This document shows positions 51,804 to 61,036 of a stretch of 64,000 nucleotides of DNA, one piece after another. Every line of letters begins with the position of its first letter. The stretch's first letter is position 1. Both the position numbers and the translations under genes were made by a program. This DNA comes from Nocardioides daejeonensis (GTDB taxonomy: Bacteria; Actinomycetota; Actinomycetes; Propionibacteriales; Nocardioidaceae): the NCBI RefSeq assembly GCF_003194585.1, contig NZ_QHKZ01000003.1, positions 124,001-188,000 of the forward strand, in the 5' to 3' direction. The notes beneath the pieces were generated by a model that was given only the letters and a program-made list of their open reading frames with translations, did no database searches and was not told the origin of the DNA.

Positions 51804-52637
51804 CTACTCGGCAGTAGGCCGGGGCTCGGCGGCGAACTGTCCCGGCGTCATGCCGGTGACCGCTGCGAAGTCCCGGATGAAGTGCGCCTGATCCGCGTAG
51901 CCGAGGTCTGTTGCGACCGCGGCCAGGTCGTAGGCGGTGGACCGGCTCCGGAGCCGGTCGGCTGCCTCGTGGAGCCGGCGCCGCTGGATCAGCCACTTCG
52001 GCGTGAGACCCAGGCGGCGGGCGGTGAGCCGCTGCAGGGTGCGCTCGCTCAGCGCGAACTCCGCACAGACCTGAGCCACGCGGCGTACGTCGGGGCGGGT
52101 CTCGGTGAAGTCGACGATCCGGTTCACCAGCTCCCCTTCCTCGTCGAGCGGCAGCAGGCGGCGCACCTGCTCCTCCACCAGGACGATCGCCGCGCGCTGC
52201 GCCTCCTCGTCGGTGGGATCGGGCGCCATCAGGCCGACTATCTCTCCGACGAAGCCGGCATCGACGCCCAACGCCTCCCAGGGCACCGCGGCGTCGACGA
52301 CCTCGGCGACGGGGCGACCGAGGAGCAGCCACCCGGCTGCTGGCTGCAGCAGCGTGCCTACCGTCCACCCGCTCCCGCTGAGCTCGCGAGTGCCCAGGCC
52401 CGCGGTCGGCCCGACCACCATCGCACGGGTGGCGTCGACCGTGAGCAGACAGACCGGGTACTGCAGCACCCGCTGCACGCTGACCTTTCCCTCCGGGAGG
52501 GACCAGACCGGCACCCAGTGGCGCCGGACCAGCCCCCGCAGGTCGTCGGCAGGAAGATAACGATCGATCGGCGGAGTCGTGCCGGCGGCATCGCGCAGGT
52601 GCGCCGGTTCGTCGGGATCGATGCGTTCTCGGGGCAC
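51804..52637 (-). CDS. AraC-family transcriptional regulator
   Basis: This is a 277-residue regulator with an N-terminal ligand-type domain (about 1-160, PIDRYLPADDLRGLVRRHWV) and a C-terminal AraC HTH pair (ALSERTLQRLTARRLGLTP and LAAVATDLGYADQAHFIRDF). It is divergent from a DinB-like metal-binding gene across 60 bp, its likely target. The GTG at 52637 is the best start that keeps the promoter region free; the open frame runs further upstream. Confidence 0.83.
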   Translation of the reverse strand: MPRERIDPDEPAHLRDAAGTTPPIDRYLPADDLRGLVRRHWVPVWSLPEGKVSVQRVLQYPVCLLTVDATRAMVVGPTAGLGTRELSGSGWTVGTLLQPAAGWLLLGRPVAEVVDAAVPWEALGVDAGFVGEIVGLMAPDPTDEEAQRAAIVLVEEQVRRLLPLDEEGELVNRIVDFTETRPDVRRVAQVCAEFALSERTLQRLTARRLGLTPKWLIQRRRLHEAADRLRSRSTAYDLAAVATDLGYADQAHFIRDFAAVTGMTPGQFAAEPRPTAE

Positions 52638-52697
52638 ACCTGGATTCTGTCGGATTTCTTCAATCGCCTCCGTCACGGCACCGCCAGACTGGACTCC

Positions 52698-53240
52698 ATG
52701 AACACGACCCTCGACCAGTTCACCACCCTCATCGAGCGCTTCGGCACGATCGTCGGCTCCGCCACCGATTGGGACGCGTCCAGTCCGTGCGAGGGCTGGG
52801 CGGCGCGCGACGTACTCGACCACGTCATCGACTCGCAGCGTGACTTCCTGGCGCGCCAGGAGCTCTCGCTCGGCCCGCGCCCGGAAGGCTCACCGGAGGA
52901 AGCCTGGGCCGCCCACGCCTCCGGGGCGCTGGAACGACTCGGCGACGGCACCGTGCTCGACCGCGAGTTCGAGAGCTACTTCGGCCCCAGCACCATCGGC
53001 GCGACCATCGCGACCTTCTACAACCTCGACCTGATCATCCACCGTTGGGACCTGGCCCGCGCCTTCGGCAGCGACACCGCCTTCACACCCGACGAGGTCT
53101 TGCACGTCGAGGCATGCCTGGACGAGCTGGGAGAGAACCTCTACGCCCACGGCGCTTGCAGCCCCGCGCTCCCCGTCGGTTCCGACGCCAGCCCCCAGGA
53201 GCGGATCCTCGCCCGGACCGGCCGCGACCCGCGGCGCTGA
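52698..53240 (+). CDS. TIGR03086-type DinB-like metal-binding protein
   Basis: This is a 180-residue four-helix-bundle protein of the mycothiol-dependent maleylpyruvate isomerase/DinB superfamily. The segment CEGWAARDVLDHVIDSQRDF and the later IIHRWDLARAFG carry the His residues expected for the metal. The actinobacterial family is thought to contain mycothiol-dependent transferases. It starts at the ATG 52698 (MNTTLDQF). The divergent AraC regulator may control it. Confidence 0.86.
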   Translation: MNTTLDQFTTLIERFGTIVGSATDWDASSPCEGWAARDVLDHVIDSQRDFLARQELSLGPRPEGSPEEAWAAHASGALERLGDGTVLDREFESYFGPSTIGATIATFYNLDLIIHRWDLARAFGSDTAFTPDEVLHVEACLDELGENLYAHGACSPALPVGSDASPQERILARTGRDPRR

Positions 53241-53385
53241 GTGTGACAGCTGACTGCCCCTCCCTGCCGCCCCGACAGGACGCACGCTCGACTGCGTGAC
53301 GACGTACGCGCGACCGCCGAGCTCTCGACGTGAGCGTCCTGTTCGTGTGGGCGCTCCTCAGCGCCAGCCGGCCTGCGAGCGGAGG

Positions 53386-54879
53386 TCAGCCGCAGGCAGG
53401 GGCGTCCGGCAGCGGCGCGGGAACACCGACGCCGGGCATGCCGAGGCCGACACCCTTGCCTGCGCCGGTGGGCGAACTGGGCGAGACCCGGCGCTCCCAG
53501 GCGTCCCCGGCACGGGTACGCCGCAGCGCCCGGACGGGACCGTCGGCGACCAGGTGGTGCGGGGCGGCGTAGGTGACCTCGACGGTGACCATGTCGCCGG
53601 GACGCGGCTCGCCCTCGACCTGGGAGAAGTCCGCCTCGAAGTGCACGAGGCGGTTGTCGGGAGCGCGACCGGAGAGGCGGTGCGTCTCGGCGTCCTTGCG
53701 CCCCTCGCCCTCGGCGACCATCAGCTCGACGGTGCGACCGACCAGCTTCTGGTTCTCCGCCCAGGTGATCTCGTTGACCAGCGCGGCGAGCCGCTGGTAG
53801 CGGTCCTTCACCACGGCCGGGTCGATCTGATCGTCCAGGACAGCCGCGGGGGTGCCGGGGCGCTTGGAGTATTGGAAGGTGAACGCGCCGGAGAAGCGGG
53901 CCTCACGGACCACGTGCATCGTCTCGAGGAAGTCCTCCTCGGTCTCGCCGGGGAAGCCGACGATGATGTCGGTGGTGATCGCCGCGTCCGGGATCGCGGC
54001 GCGGACCCGCTCGATGATGCCGAGGAACTTCGCCTGCCGATAAGACCGGCGCATGTCCCGCAGCACCTTGTCGGAGCCGGACTGCAGCGGCATGTGCAGG
54101 CTCGGCATCACGTTGGGTGTCTCGGCCATCGCCTCGATCACGTCGTCGGTGAACTCGGCCGGGTGCGGGCTGGTGAAGCGGACCCGCTCCAGGCCGTCGA
54201 TCTCACCGCAGGCGCGCAGCAGTTTGGAGAACGCCTGCCGGTCGCCGAACTCGACGCCGTAGGCATTGACGTTCTGGCCGAGCAGGGTCACTTCGGTGAC
54301 GCCCTCGGCGACCAGTGCCTCGATCTCGGCCAGGATCTCGCCGGGGCGGCGGTCCTTCTCCTTGCCGCGCAGGCTCGGCACGATGCAGAAGGTGCACGTG
54401 TTGTTGCAGCCGACCGAGATGGAGACCCAGGCGGCGTACGCCGACTCCCGGCGGGTGGGCAGCGTGGAGGGGAAGACCTCGAGCGACTCGAGGATCTCCA
54501 CCTGGGCCTCGGCCTGCGAGCGCGCCCGGTCCAGGAGCGCCGGCAGCGAGCCGATGTTGTGGGTACCGAAGACGACGTCGACCCACGGCGCCTTCTTGAC
54601 GATGGTGTCGCGATCCTTCTGTGCCATGCAGCCGCCGACAGCGATCTGCAGATCCGGCTTCTTCGCCTTGACCGGCGCCAGGTGGCCGAGGTTGCCGTAG
54701 AGCTTGTTGTCGGCGTTCTCACGAACCGCGCAGGTGTTGAAGACCACGACGTCCGCCTGCTCGCCCTCCGGGGCGGAGACGTAGCCGGCGTCTTCCAACA
54801 ACCCGGCCAGGCGCTCGGAGTCGTGGACGTTCATCTGGCACCCATGGGTGCGGACTTCATACGTGCGTGCGGTGCTCAT
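53386..54879 (-). CDS. miaB: tRNA-2-methylthio-N6-dimethylallyladenosine synthase
   Basis: This is a radical-SAM methylthiotransferase of 497 residues acting on i6A37 of tRNA after MiaA. The N-terminal auxiliary cluster cysteines are C14 (THGCQMN), one in NTCAVRENA, and one in GGCMAQKD. The radical-SAM motif is CNNTCTFC (near 155-162). A C-terminal TRAM domain ([18 protein letters not shown]) is present, and about 45 extra residues form a low-complexity tail. The ATG at 54879 (MSTARTYEV) is preferred over a GTG eight codons upstream. Confidence 0.96.
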   Translation of the reverse strand: MSTARTYEVRTHGCQMNVHDSERLAGLLEDAGYVSAPEGEQADVVVFNTCAVRENADNKLYGNLGHLAPVKAKKPDLQIAVGGCMAQKDRDTIVKKAPWVDVVFGTHNIGSLPALLDRARSQAEAQVEILESLEVFPSTLPTRRESAYAAWVSISVGCNNTCTFCIVPSLRGKEKDRRPGEILAEIEALVAEGVTEVTLLGQNVNAYGVEFGDRQAFSKLLRACGEIDGLERVRFTSPHPAEFTDDVIEAMAETPNVMPSLHMPLQSGSDKVLRDMRRSYRQAKFLGIIERVRAAIPDAAITTDIIVGFPGETEEDFLETMHVVREARFSGAFTFQYSKRPGTPAAVLDDQIDPAVVKDRYQRLAALVNEITWAENQKLVGRTVELMVAEGEGRKDAETHRLSGRAPDNRLVHFEADFSQVEGEPRPGDMVTVEVTYAAPHHLVADGPVRALRRTRAGDAWERRVSPSSPTGAGKGVGLGMPGVGVPAPLPDAPACG

Positions 54880-54944
54880 GACCACCCAAGAGTACGGCGG
54901 CACGCAGGATTGTCCGCAACCACGCGGCTACGGGCGGGCCGCTG

Positions 54945-55868
54945 CTACGCCGGCGAGCCGGACGGTCCCGGACCGTCGCCTTGCCGAGGACGGGCGTCCA
55001 GCCGCTCGTGGACGACCTCGAGGAGGGCGGTGGTCGCCGGCGAGGGGTTGAACGGACTCCACGCCAGGTACTCGATCCTCGTGGGGCCGCCGCGGACGGC
55101 GACCGTCACGAGCTCGGGGTCCTCCGGCACGACGGCCTTGGGCAGGAGTGCGACCGCCAGCCCGGCCCGGACCAGATCCAGCATCAGGCTCGCGGTCATC
55201 GCCTCGAAGCGCACCTCGCGGGTGAGACCGGCCGCTTCGAAGGCGACATCGCTCTGCAGGCGCCCCGGCAGCCGGGCGGGGAAGTCGGCGAAAGGCTCGG
55301 CGGCGAGCTCCGCAAGGTCCAGTCTGCGGCGCCGGGCGAGGCGGTGGCGCCGCCCCAGGACCGCGACGTGGCGGCCGCGGGCCAGCTCGGTGGTCGCGAC
55401 GTGCCGGGGTGGCTGGGACTCGTGCAACCCGAGCACGGCGACGTCGACCTCCCCGGCACCGATCGCCTCGGTGAACTCGAGGCTGCCACCGCTGCGCACC
55501 GAGATCCTGACCTCCGGATGGCGGTGGAGGAAGCTCCTCAGCGTGGCGGGCACGTCGAGCGCCGTGACGGTGGGGATGAGGCCGATCGTCAGGGTGCCGC
55601 TGATCCGGCCGGCCGCCGCATGCGCGTCGGCAGCCGCGCGGGCGGCTGCCTCGACGCTCGCCCGGGCAGCGGGCAGGAACGCCGCACCCGCGGCAGTGAG
55701 CTCCACCCGCCTGCTGGTGCGGGCGAAGAGCCGGACGCCCAGCTCCCGTTCGAGCGCCTGCACCTGGTGGCTGAGCGCCGACTGCACGACGAAGCACCGC
55801 TCGGCAGCCCGCGTGAAGCTCCGGGTCTCGGCAACGGCCAGCACGTACCTGAGCTGTCGCAGTTCCAT
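54945..55868 (-). CDS. LysR-family transcriptional regulator
   Basis: This is a 307-residue regulator with the N-terminal winged HTH (MELRQLRYVLAVAETRSFTR, AERCFVVQSALSHQVQALER) and a C-terminal periplasmic-binding-like sensor domain. It is divergent from an EamA exporter gene across a 78-bp gap containing a LysR-type dyad, so the exporter is the probable target. The inducer is unknown. Confidence 0.92.
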   Translation of the reverse strand: MELRQLRYVLAVAETRSFTRAAERCFVVQSALSHQVQALERELGVRLFARTSRRVELTAAGAAFLPAARASVEAAARAAADAHAAAGRISGTLTIGLIPTVTALDVPATLRSFLHRHPEVRISVRSGGSLEFTEAIGAGEVDVAVLGLHESQPPRHVATTELARGRHVAVLGRRHRLARRRRLDLAELAAEPFADFPARLPGRLQSDVAFEAAGLTREVRFEAMTASLMLDLVRAGLAVALLPKAVVPEDPELVTVAVRGGPTRIEYLAWSPFNPSPATTALLEVVHERLDARPRQGDGPGPSGSPA

Positions 55869-55874
55869 CTATCA

Positions 55875-55889
55875 ATCGTGCATCACGAT
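55875..55889. promoter_or_regulatory. LysR-type operator between lysR-like and EamA genes
   Basis: ATCGTG-CAT-CACGAT is a perfect 6-3-6 inverted repeat that includes the T-N11-A signature, located 7 bp upstream of the LysR gene and 57 bp upstream of the EamA gene. Confidence 0.7.
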
Positions 55890-55946
55890 CAATGCTATGA
55901 AAACCATGCGTTGGACTCATGGTTCTCGCGACCCCACAGTGGACTC

Positions 55947-56882
55947 GTGACCATCAACCGCCCTCTCCGACCCAGCGCAGCCGCACATCGGCCGGCGCAC
56001 ACGCTGCTCACCGCCCTGGCGCCGGCGACCTGGGGGACGACGTACCTCGTCACCACCGAGCTCCTTCCACCCGGGCACCCGCTCTTCGCCGCCCTGCTGC
56101 GAGCGCTTCCTGCGGGTCTCGTGGCGCTGCTGATCGCCCGGACCCTGCCCCGCGGCGGGTGGTGGTGGAAGGCGGCCGTGCTGGGGATCCTCAACATCGG
56201 GCTCTTCTTCCCGCTGCTGTTCGTCACCGCTCAACGTCTTCCCGGGGGCGTGGCCGCGACGCTGGGCGCCGTCCAGCCGATCGTCGTTGCCCTCCTCGCC
56301 GTCGCGCTGCTGGCCGAGCGCCCCTCGCACTGGCGGCTCGCCTGGGGACTGGTCGGCGTGGTCGGCGTCGGCCTGGTCACCCTCGGCCCGGGCGCAGGCT
56401 TCGACGCCGTCGGCCTCGCCACAGGCGTGCTCGGCACCTCGGTGGTCGGCCTCGGCATCGTGCTCACCAAGCGCTGGGGCCGGCCGGCCGAGGTCGGGCC
56501 GGTCGGCTTCGCCGGCTGGCAGCTCACCGCCGGCGGGCTCTTCCTTCTTCCGCTCGCCCTGCTCTTCGAGGGAGCGCCGGGGCGCGTCGACACGGCAGCG
56601 CTGGCCGGATACACCTGGCTGGGGCTGGCGGGCGGCTTGGTGGCCTACACGCTCTGGTTCGACGGCCTCCGGCGTCTACCGGTCACCGCGACCGCGCTCC
56701 TGGTGCTCCTCTCACCCCTGGTCGCCGCGATCCTGGGCGTCGCCTTCGCGGGCGAGCGGCTCGACGCACTGCAGGTCACCGGCTTCGCCCTGGCGCTGAC
56801 CGCGCTGGCCGCCGGCCAGCTGACCCCCGGACTCATTGCTCCCGGAAGGTATCGGCGAGCCAGACCGTCAGCTCAGCCGTGA
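55947..56882 (+). CDS. EamA-family (DMT) transporter
   Basis: This is a 311-residue membrane protein with ten hydrophobic helices in two EamA repeats (ALAPATWGTTYLVTTELLPP in the first, a second beginning near 165 WGRPAEVGPVGFAGWQLTAG). The family exports amino acids, metabolites or drugs. The GTG at 55947 precedes a short basic N-terminus. Its last 50 bp overlap the convergent TetR gene. Divergent from the LysR regulator. Confidence 0.88.
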   Translation: MTINRPLRPSAAAHRPAHTLLTALAPATWGTTYLVTTELLPPGHPLFAALLRALPAGLVALLIARTLPRGGWWWKAAVLGILNIGLFFPLLFVTAQRLPGGVAATLGAVQPIVVALLAVALLAERPSHWRLAWGLVGVVGVGLVTLGPGAGFDAVGLATGVLGTSVVGLGIVLTKRWGRPAEVGPVGFAGWQLTAGGLFLLPLALLFEGAPGRVDTAALAGYTWLGLAGGLVAYTLWFDGLRRLPVTATALLVLLSPLVAAILGVAFAGERLDALQVTGFALALTALAAGQLTPGLIAPGRYRRARPSAQP

Positions 56883-57501
56883 GGGTGGCGAAGTCCGGGG
56901 CTGGCTCCACGTCGAGCGCGTCGGAGGCGAGCTGGCGGGCGGCGTACACCATGCCGATGTAGGCACTCTCGGGAAGCGCGCGTGCGGAGCCGCCCTCCAA
57001 GCCATCGGCGACCTCACGGATGTGGCGGGCGAAGAGCAGGAGCGACTCCCTGCGCTGCGCGCGGGCACGCGCGCCGAGCCCGTCGATCTCCACCTGATAG
57101 GCACGAGCGACGACCAGGTCCGAGCGCAAGGTGTCGAGATAGGCGCCCAGCATCGACCGGACCAGCGCCGGCCGATCAAGGCCGCTTGCGTCGACCGCCA
57201 GCATCTGCTGGAGCAGGACCGCGATGAAGCGGTCGTAGCCGGCGAAGACGCAGTCCTCCTTGCCCGGGAAGCAGTCGTAGAAGGCAGCCAGGGAGACGCC
57301 GGCCCGGCGTGCCACCTCCGCCGGCCCCACTCCTCCGACGCCGGCGTCGGCAAGCAGCTCGGTCATCGCGATAAGCAGGCGCTCTCGCTGCGACTCCCTC
57401 ACCTGGTCGCGGGTGAGGCCGTGGCGACCGCGCGGCAACGGCTCCGGAGTCGCGAAGAAGACGCCCTCGCGGACCCTCGCCACCTGCCCACCGCGCTTCA
57501 C
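56833..57501 (-). CDS. TetR-family transcriptional regulator
   Basis: This is a 222-residue regulator with a 30-residue N-terminal extension, then the TetR HTH (LLADAGVGGVGPAEVARRAG, VSLAAFYDCFPGKEDCVFAG). The C-terminal helical domain would bind a ligand. It is divergent from the M28-like/lipase operon, with a dyad in between. Its 3' end overlaps the EamA gene. Confidence 0.9.
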   Translation of the reverse strand: MKRGGQVARVREGVFFATPEPLPRGRHGLTRDQVRESQRERLLIAMTELLADAGVGGVGPAEVARRAGVSLAAFYDCFPGKEDCVFAGYDRFIAVLLQQMLAVDASGLDRPALVRSMLGAYLDTLRSDLVVARAYQVEIDGLGARARAQRRESLLLFARHIREVADGLEGGSARALPESAYIGMVYAARQLASDALDVEPAPDFATLTAELTVWLADTFREQ

Positions 57502-57535
57502 GGCGGCAGCCTAGCGGGCGGCGTAACCGATCCCC

Positions 57536-57549
57536 GTAACGAACGTTAC
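57536..57549. promoter_or_regulatory. probable TetR operator
   Basis: GTAACG-AA-CGTTAC is a perfect 6-2-6 inverted repeat with a further half-site GTAACC at 57522. It lies 35 bp before the TetR gene start and 25 bp before the M28-like gene start. Confidence 0.7.
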
Positions 57550-57573
57550 TTCTATGACTCGAGGAGGTCACCG

Positions 57574-59145
57574 ATGCCGCACACCCGCTCCCCCCACCTC
57601 GGCCGCGTGGCCGCCGCCCTTGCCCTCGGCCTGCTCTGCACGCTCGGTCCCGGCGCCCTCGGTGCCGCCCGCTCCCTGGAGACGTCTCCCCAGATCACAC
57701 CGGGCTCGACGCGCATCGCCGGCTCCGTCAACGCCCGCGACGACCTGCTGCAGAGCCGCGGGCAGATGATGCGCACGATCAAGGATCTCGTCGGCATGGC
57801 GCCACGCGCCACCGGCACCAAGGGCGGCAAGCGAGCGGCCCGGTACGTCGCTCGACGCTTCCGCGCGGCCGGGCTCGACAAGGTCTGGATCGAGAAGAAC
57901 GTCTCGTACTCGTGGCGCGCCAAGGGACACGGGCTCTCCGTAGCGGGGACCGCGCTCGACGTCCATCCGATCGGCTTCTCGATGATCGACGGGCCGACCG
58001 CCACCGGCACCCGGACGCTGGGCACCCAAGGGCTCACCGCTCCGGTCGTCGACCTCACCAAGGACCCGAACGCCGACGTCCGCGGCAAGATCGCGGTCGT
58101 CGACCTGAAGTTCCAGATGCCGCTGGCAGCGATGGTGCCGTTCATCGAGTTCGTCCACGATCCCGATCGGGAGACGCTCGACGCTCAGACCATGTTGACG
58201 AAGAACCCCTACATCACGTCGCTGTCGAGCAGCATCAAGTCACTGCAGGCCAAGGGTGCGGTCGGCATGATCGGCGTACTGGCCGACTACTTCGACTCCA
58301 ACAAGTACTACAACGAGTACTACCGCCGGACGCCGATGAAGATCCCGGGCATGTGGATCACCAAGCGCGAGGCGGTCCGCTTGCGTACGCTGCTGGCGCG
58401 CACCCCGCGCGCCACGATGCGACTCACGACAGTCCGCAAGAAGGTGGTCGCGCGGACCCCCATGGGCGTCCTGAACGGCCGGTCCCCGGACACGATCCAG
58501 GTCCAGAGCCACCACGACTCGCTCGGCCCGGGTGCGGTCGAGGATGCCAGCGGCGTCGCCGAGGTAGTCGCACTCGCCGACTACTACGGCGCCCTCGCCC
58601 GGACCGGTCAGCGACGCAGCAAGACACTGATGTTCACCACCTTCGACACCCACTTCACCGGCTACCAGGCCCATATGGGCTTCGTCGACAAGTACGTCAA
58701 GAACCCGAGGTCGCCCTACCGGATCGTCGCCAACACCACGATCGAGCACATCGCCAAGAAGGCGGTGGTGAAGAACGGCGAGCTGGTCTTCACCAAGCAG
58801 ACCGAGCCGCGGGGCTTCTTCGAGAACGTCTCGCTGCCACTCAAGGCCGAGCTGGCCCGGATCATCCTCGCCCGAGACCTGCGAGGGACGACGATCCTCA
58901 ACGGCACCCTCTTCCAGCCGCTCACGCTGCCTACCGACGCCTCGTTCGTCCAGAGCGCGGGCGTTCCGACGATCAGTCTGATCGCAGGCCCCGTCTACCT
59001 GTACGACGAGATCGACGACCTGCGCGCCATCGACCGTCCCGAGCTGCGACCGATGTTGCTCGCCCAGCGCGACCTCATCGACGCCTTCGAGGCCACCCGG
59101 TCCTCCGGCATCGGCTTCCTACCTCCGCTGCCCGGACTGCTGTGA
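57574..59145 (+). CDS. secreted M28-like protein with altered metal site
   Basis: This is a 523-residue exported protein with a signal peptide (1-30), a protease-associated-like segment (about 130-260), and a C-terminal M28 aminopeptidase fold. Of the M28 zinc ligands, the first His is kept in QSHHDSLGPG and the bridging Asp in VEDASGVAE. The catalytic Glu-Glu is replaced (LMFTTFDTHFTGYQAHMGF), the fourth ligand position reads TTIEHIA, and the final His of the Y-H-T motif reads VYLYDEIDD. It may therefore be catalytically inactive or use a different metal set. GAGGAGG precedes the ATG at 57574. Its stop overlaps the next ATG. Confidence 0.8.
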   Translation: MPHTRSPHLGRVAAALALGLLCTLGPGALGAARSLETSPQITPGSTRIAGSVNARDDLLQSRGQMMRTIKDLVGMAPRATGTKGGKRAARYVARRFRAAGLDKVWIEKNVSYSWRAKGHGLSVAGTALDVHPIGFSMIDGPTATGTRTLGTQGLTAPVVDLTKDPNADVRGKIAVVDLKFQMPLAAMVPFIEFVHDPDRETLDAQTMLTKNPYITSLSSSIKSLQAKGAVGMIGVLADYFDSNKYYNEYYRRTPMKIPGMWITKREAVRLRTLLARTPRATMRLTTVRKKVVARTPMGVLNGRSPDTIQVQSHHDSLGPGAVEDASGVAEVVALADYYGALARTGQRRSKTLMFTTFDTHFTGYQAHMGFVDKYVKNPRSPYRIVANTTIEHIAKKAVVKNGELVFTKQTEPRGFFENVSLPLKAELARIILARDLRGTTILNGTLFQPLTLPTDASFVQSAGVPTISLIAGPVYLYDEIDDLRAIDRPELRPMLLAQRDLIDAFEATRSSGIGFLPPLPGLL

Positions 59146-60335
59146 TGGGCACCGTCGCCCGCCTGGTCGCGGCCGCACTGGTCGCCTCCCTCACCGTCAG
59201 CGTCACCGCGATCGACCCGGCGGACGCGGCCCGGCCGAAGCAGCCGGGGCGCACCATCAAGATCTCCGCCGCCGGCGAGACCAGCCAGCTGGCGGGCGCC
59301 CGGCGGGCGTTCGTGCTGCGCTACAGCACCCGAACCGTCGACGCTCGCGTCCGGCCCGCGACCGGCCTGGTGCTGGTCCCGAAGGGAAGGCGTCCGCAAG
59401 GCGGCTGGCCCGTGGTGGTCTACGGCCACATGACCACCGGCGCGGCCGACAGCTGCGCCCCGACGCGAGGCACGCCGGATCATCCCGAGAAGCAGAAGCT
59501 GGAGCAGGGCGACGACACCACCCGCGCGCTTCTCGCCGCGGGCGTGCTCGTGCTGCGGCCGGACTACGAGGGACTGGGCGCACCCGGGCCACATCCCTAC
59601 CTGCACGGCCCGTCGCTGGCACGTGCCATGGTCGACATGCTGCGCGCCCTGCGCACCGACCGCCCCCGCCTCGTCGGCGACCGCTGGGTCGTCTCCGGTC
59701 ACAGCGAGGGTGCGGTAGGCGCCCTGCACGTGGCAGCACAGTCACGCCTGGTCCCGGGCATGCGGTTGATGGGCGTCTCCGCCTTCACACCGGTGACCCG
59801 GATGGAGACGCTGCTGAACCTGCTGTCGCCGACTCCCCTGGGCGGCCCGGTGATCGGCGAGCTCGTGGCACTGGCCGCACTGATGCTCAAAGGGATGAGC
59901 GCGACCGATCCGGAGTTCGAGAAGCGCCTCCTGACCGAGGGTCTCTCCCCGGCCGCCCGCGCCCTCTGGCCGCATCTCGAGCGGCGCTGCCTCGCCGAGC
60001 TCTCCCGAACCGACTCCTGGGGCGGCCTGGCGCCCGCTCAGGTGACGGCGCCCGGCGCGGCGGGGCGGCGTACGGTGCGAGAGCTGGCGACCTGGCTGGC
60101 CCAGCACGACGTACGACGGCTCCATCTCCGCCCGGCACTCCCGGTCCGACTGGACCTCGGCGTGCTGGACACCGTCGCTCCGTTCCCGTTCACGGAGGAG
60201 CTGGCGACGACGTACCGCCGGCAGGGCAACCCGGTGACGGTCGGACGCTGGCCGGCCAACCACTCCCCGACCAACTCCGCGGCCTTCGCCAGCACGGCCG
60301 CTGCCGCGTGGATGGTCCGGCAGCTGGGGCGCTGA
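59145..60335 (+). CDS. secreted alpha/beta-hydrolase, secretory-lipase (LIP)-like
   Basis: This is a 396-residue exported serine hydrolase. Residues 1-27 are a signal peptide. The nucleophile elbow VVSGHSEGAVGAL (near 183) gives G-H-S-E-G. A preceding VLRPDYEGLG segment and a C-terminal WPANHSPTN that may carry the catalytic His fit the fungal/bacterial LIP lipase family (PF03583). The start codon overlaps the M28-like gene stop by one base (TGATG), so the two secreted proteins are co-produced, probably under the TetR-like regulator. Confidence 0.83.
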   Translation: MGTVARLVAAALVASLTVSVTAIDPADAARPKQPGRTIKISAAGETSQLAGARRAFVLRYSTRTVDARVRPATGLVLVPKGRRPQGGWPVVVYGHMTTGAADSCAPTRGTPDHPEKQKLEQGDDTTRALLAAGVLVLRPDYEGLGAPGPHPYLHGPSLARAMVDMLRALRTDRPRLVGDRWVVSGHSEGAVGALHVAAQSRLVPGMRLMGVSAFTPVTRMETLLNLLSPTPLGGPVIGELVALAALMLKGMSATDPEFEKRLLTEGLSPAARALWPHLERRCLAELSRTDSWGGLAPAQVTAPGAAGRRTVRELATWLAQHDVRRLHLRPALPVRLDLGVLDTVAPFPFTEELATTYRRQGNPVTVGRWPANHSPTNSAAFASTAAAAWMVRQLGR

Positions 60336-60363
60336 GCAGGCGTCGCTCCCCGCGACCGACGTC

Positions 60364-60987
60364 TCAGGCGTGCTCGGCGCCGGGGTGGTACCGCTTGACC
60401 CGGCTCAGCGTGTTGATGTCGGTGTGGTGCATCTCGGTACCGGTGGCGGCAAGTCGCAGCAGCAGGTCGGAGGTGTAGCCGAGGGTGCCGTCGTCGTTGA
60501 GGGTGAAACTGCTGGTGAAGTCCTTGATCTCGGCCCGCTCCATCAAGTACTTGTTCTGCAGGATGCCGTAGCACGGGTCACCGGGCCTCGCGTTGAAGTG
60601 CAGGGTGCGGTCGCCGATGCTCGCGGTGCTGCCGGCCTGGATGGCGATGCCGCGACCGAAGACCACGGTGCGGATGACCTGGCTGTTGATCTTGTCCCAG
60701 AGCAGGAAGCCGATCTCGTCGTGGAAGGGGTCCATCGCCTCCTCACCGTGGCGCCAGGCGGTCATCGAGTAGTTGAGCCCCCACAGCGTCTGCTGACCGT
60801 TCTCCTGCACCGGGATCGGCTTGAAGCTGGCCTTCTCGAAGTAGGTCGTATGACCCGTCTCGTCGTCCTGGTTGTGGTACGAGAGGTCGACTCCGAGGTC
60901 ACCCTCCCAGTCGCCGACGAGCCAGGTCAGCGGGCCGAGCTTCTGCGGGCCCTGGATGCTGGCGCGGTCGGGCGTGGCGATGGACAT
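60364..60987 (-). CDS. nitrobindin-family heme-binding beta-barrel protein
   Basis: This is a 207-residue protein of the nitrobindin/THAP4-like (DUF1794) family, a ten-stranded barrel that binds heme and is proposed to scavenge nitric oxide or isomerise peroxynitrite. The diagnostic start LGPLTWLVGDWEGDLGVDLS and the barrel strands are present. The proximal His is expected in the C-terminal part (MHHTDINTLSRV). GGAG precedes the ATG at 60987. It lies 49 bp downstream of the fur gene on the same strand, so both may share a promoter. Confidence 0.86.
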   Translation of the reverse strand: MSIATPDRASIQGPQKLGPLTWLVGDWEGDLGVDLSYHNQDDETGHTTYFEKASFKPIPVQENGQQTLWGLNYSMTAWRHGEEAMDPFHDEIGFLLWDKINSQVIRTVVFGRGIAIQAGSTASIGDRTLHFNARPGDPCYGILQNKYLMERAEIKDFTSSFTLNDDGTLGYTSDLLLRLAATGTEMHHTDINTLSRVKRYHPGAEHA

Positions 60988-61036
60988 ATCTGCTCCGTTT
61001 CTGGTCGATCAACAGGTGGCGTGGGCGGTTCGTGAC

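Noticed and set aside
53296..55950. 884-codon plus-strand frame across miaB and the LysR gene
   Set aside because: It crosses two well-supported minus-strand genes and shows no domain.
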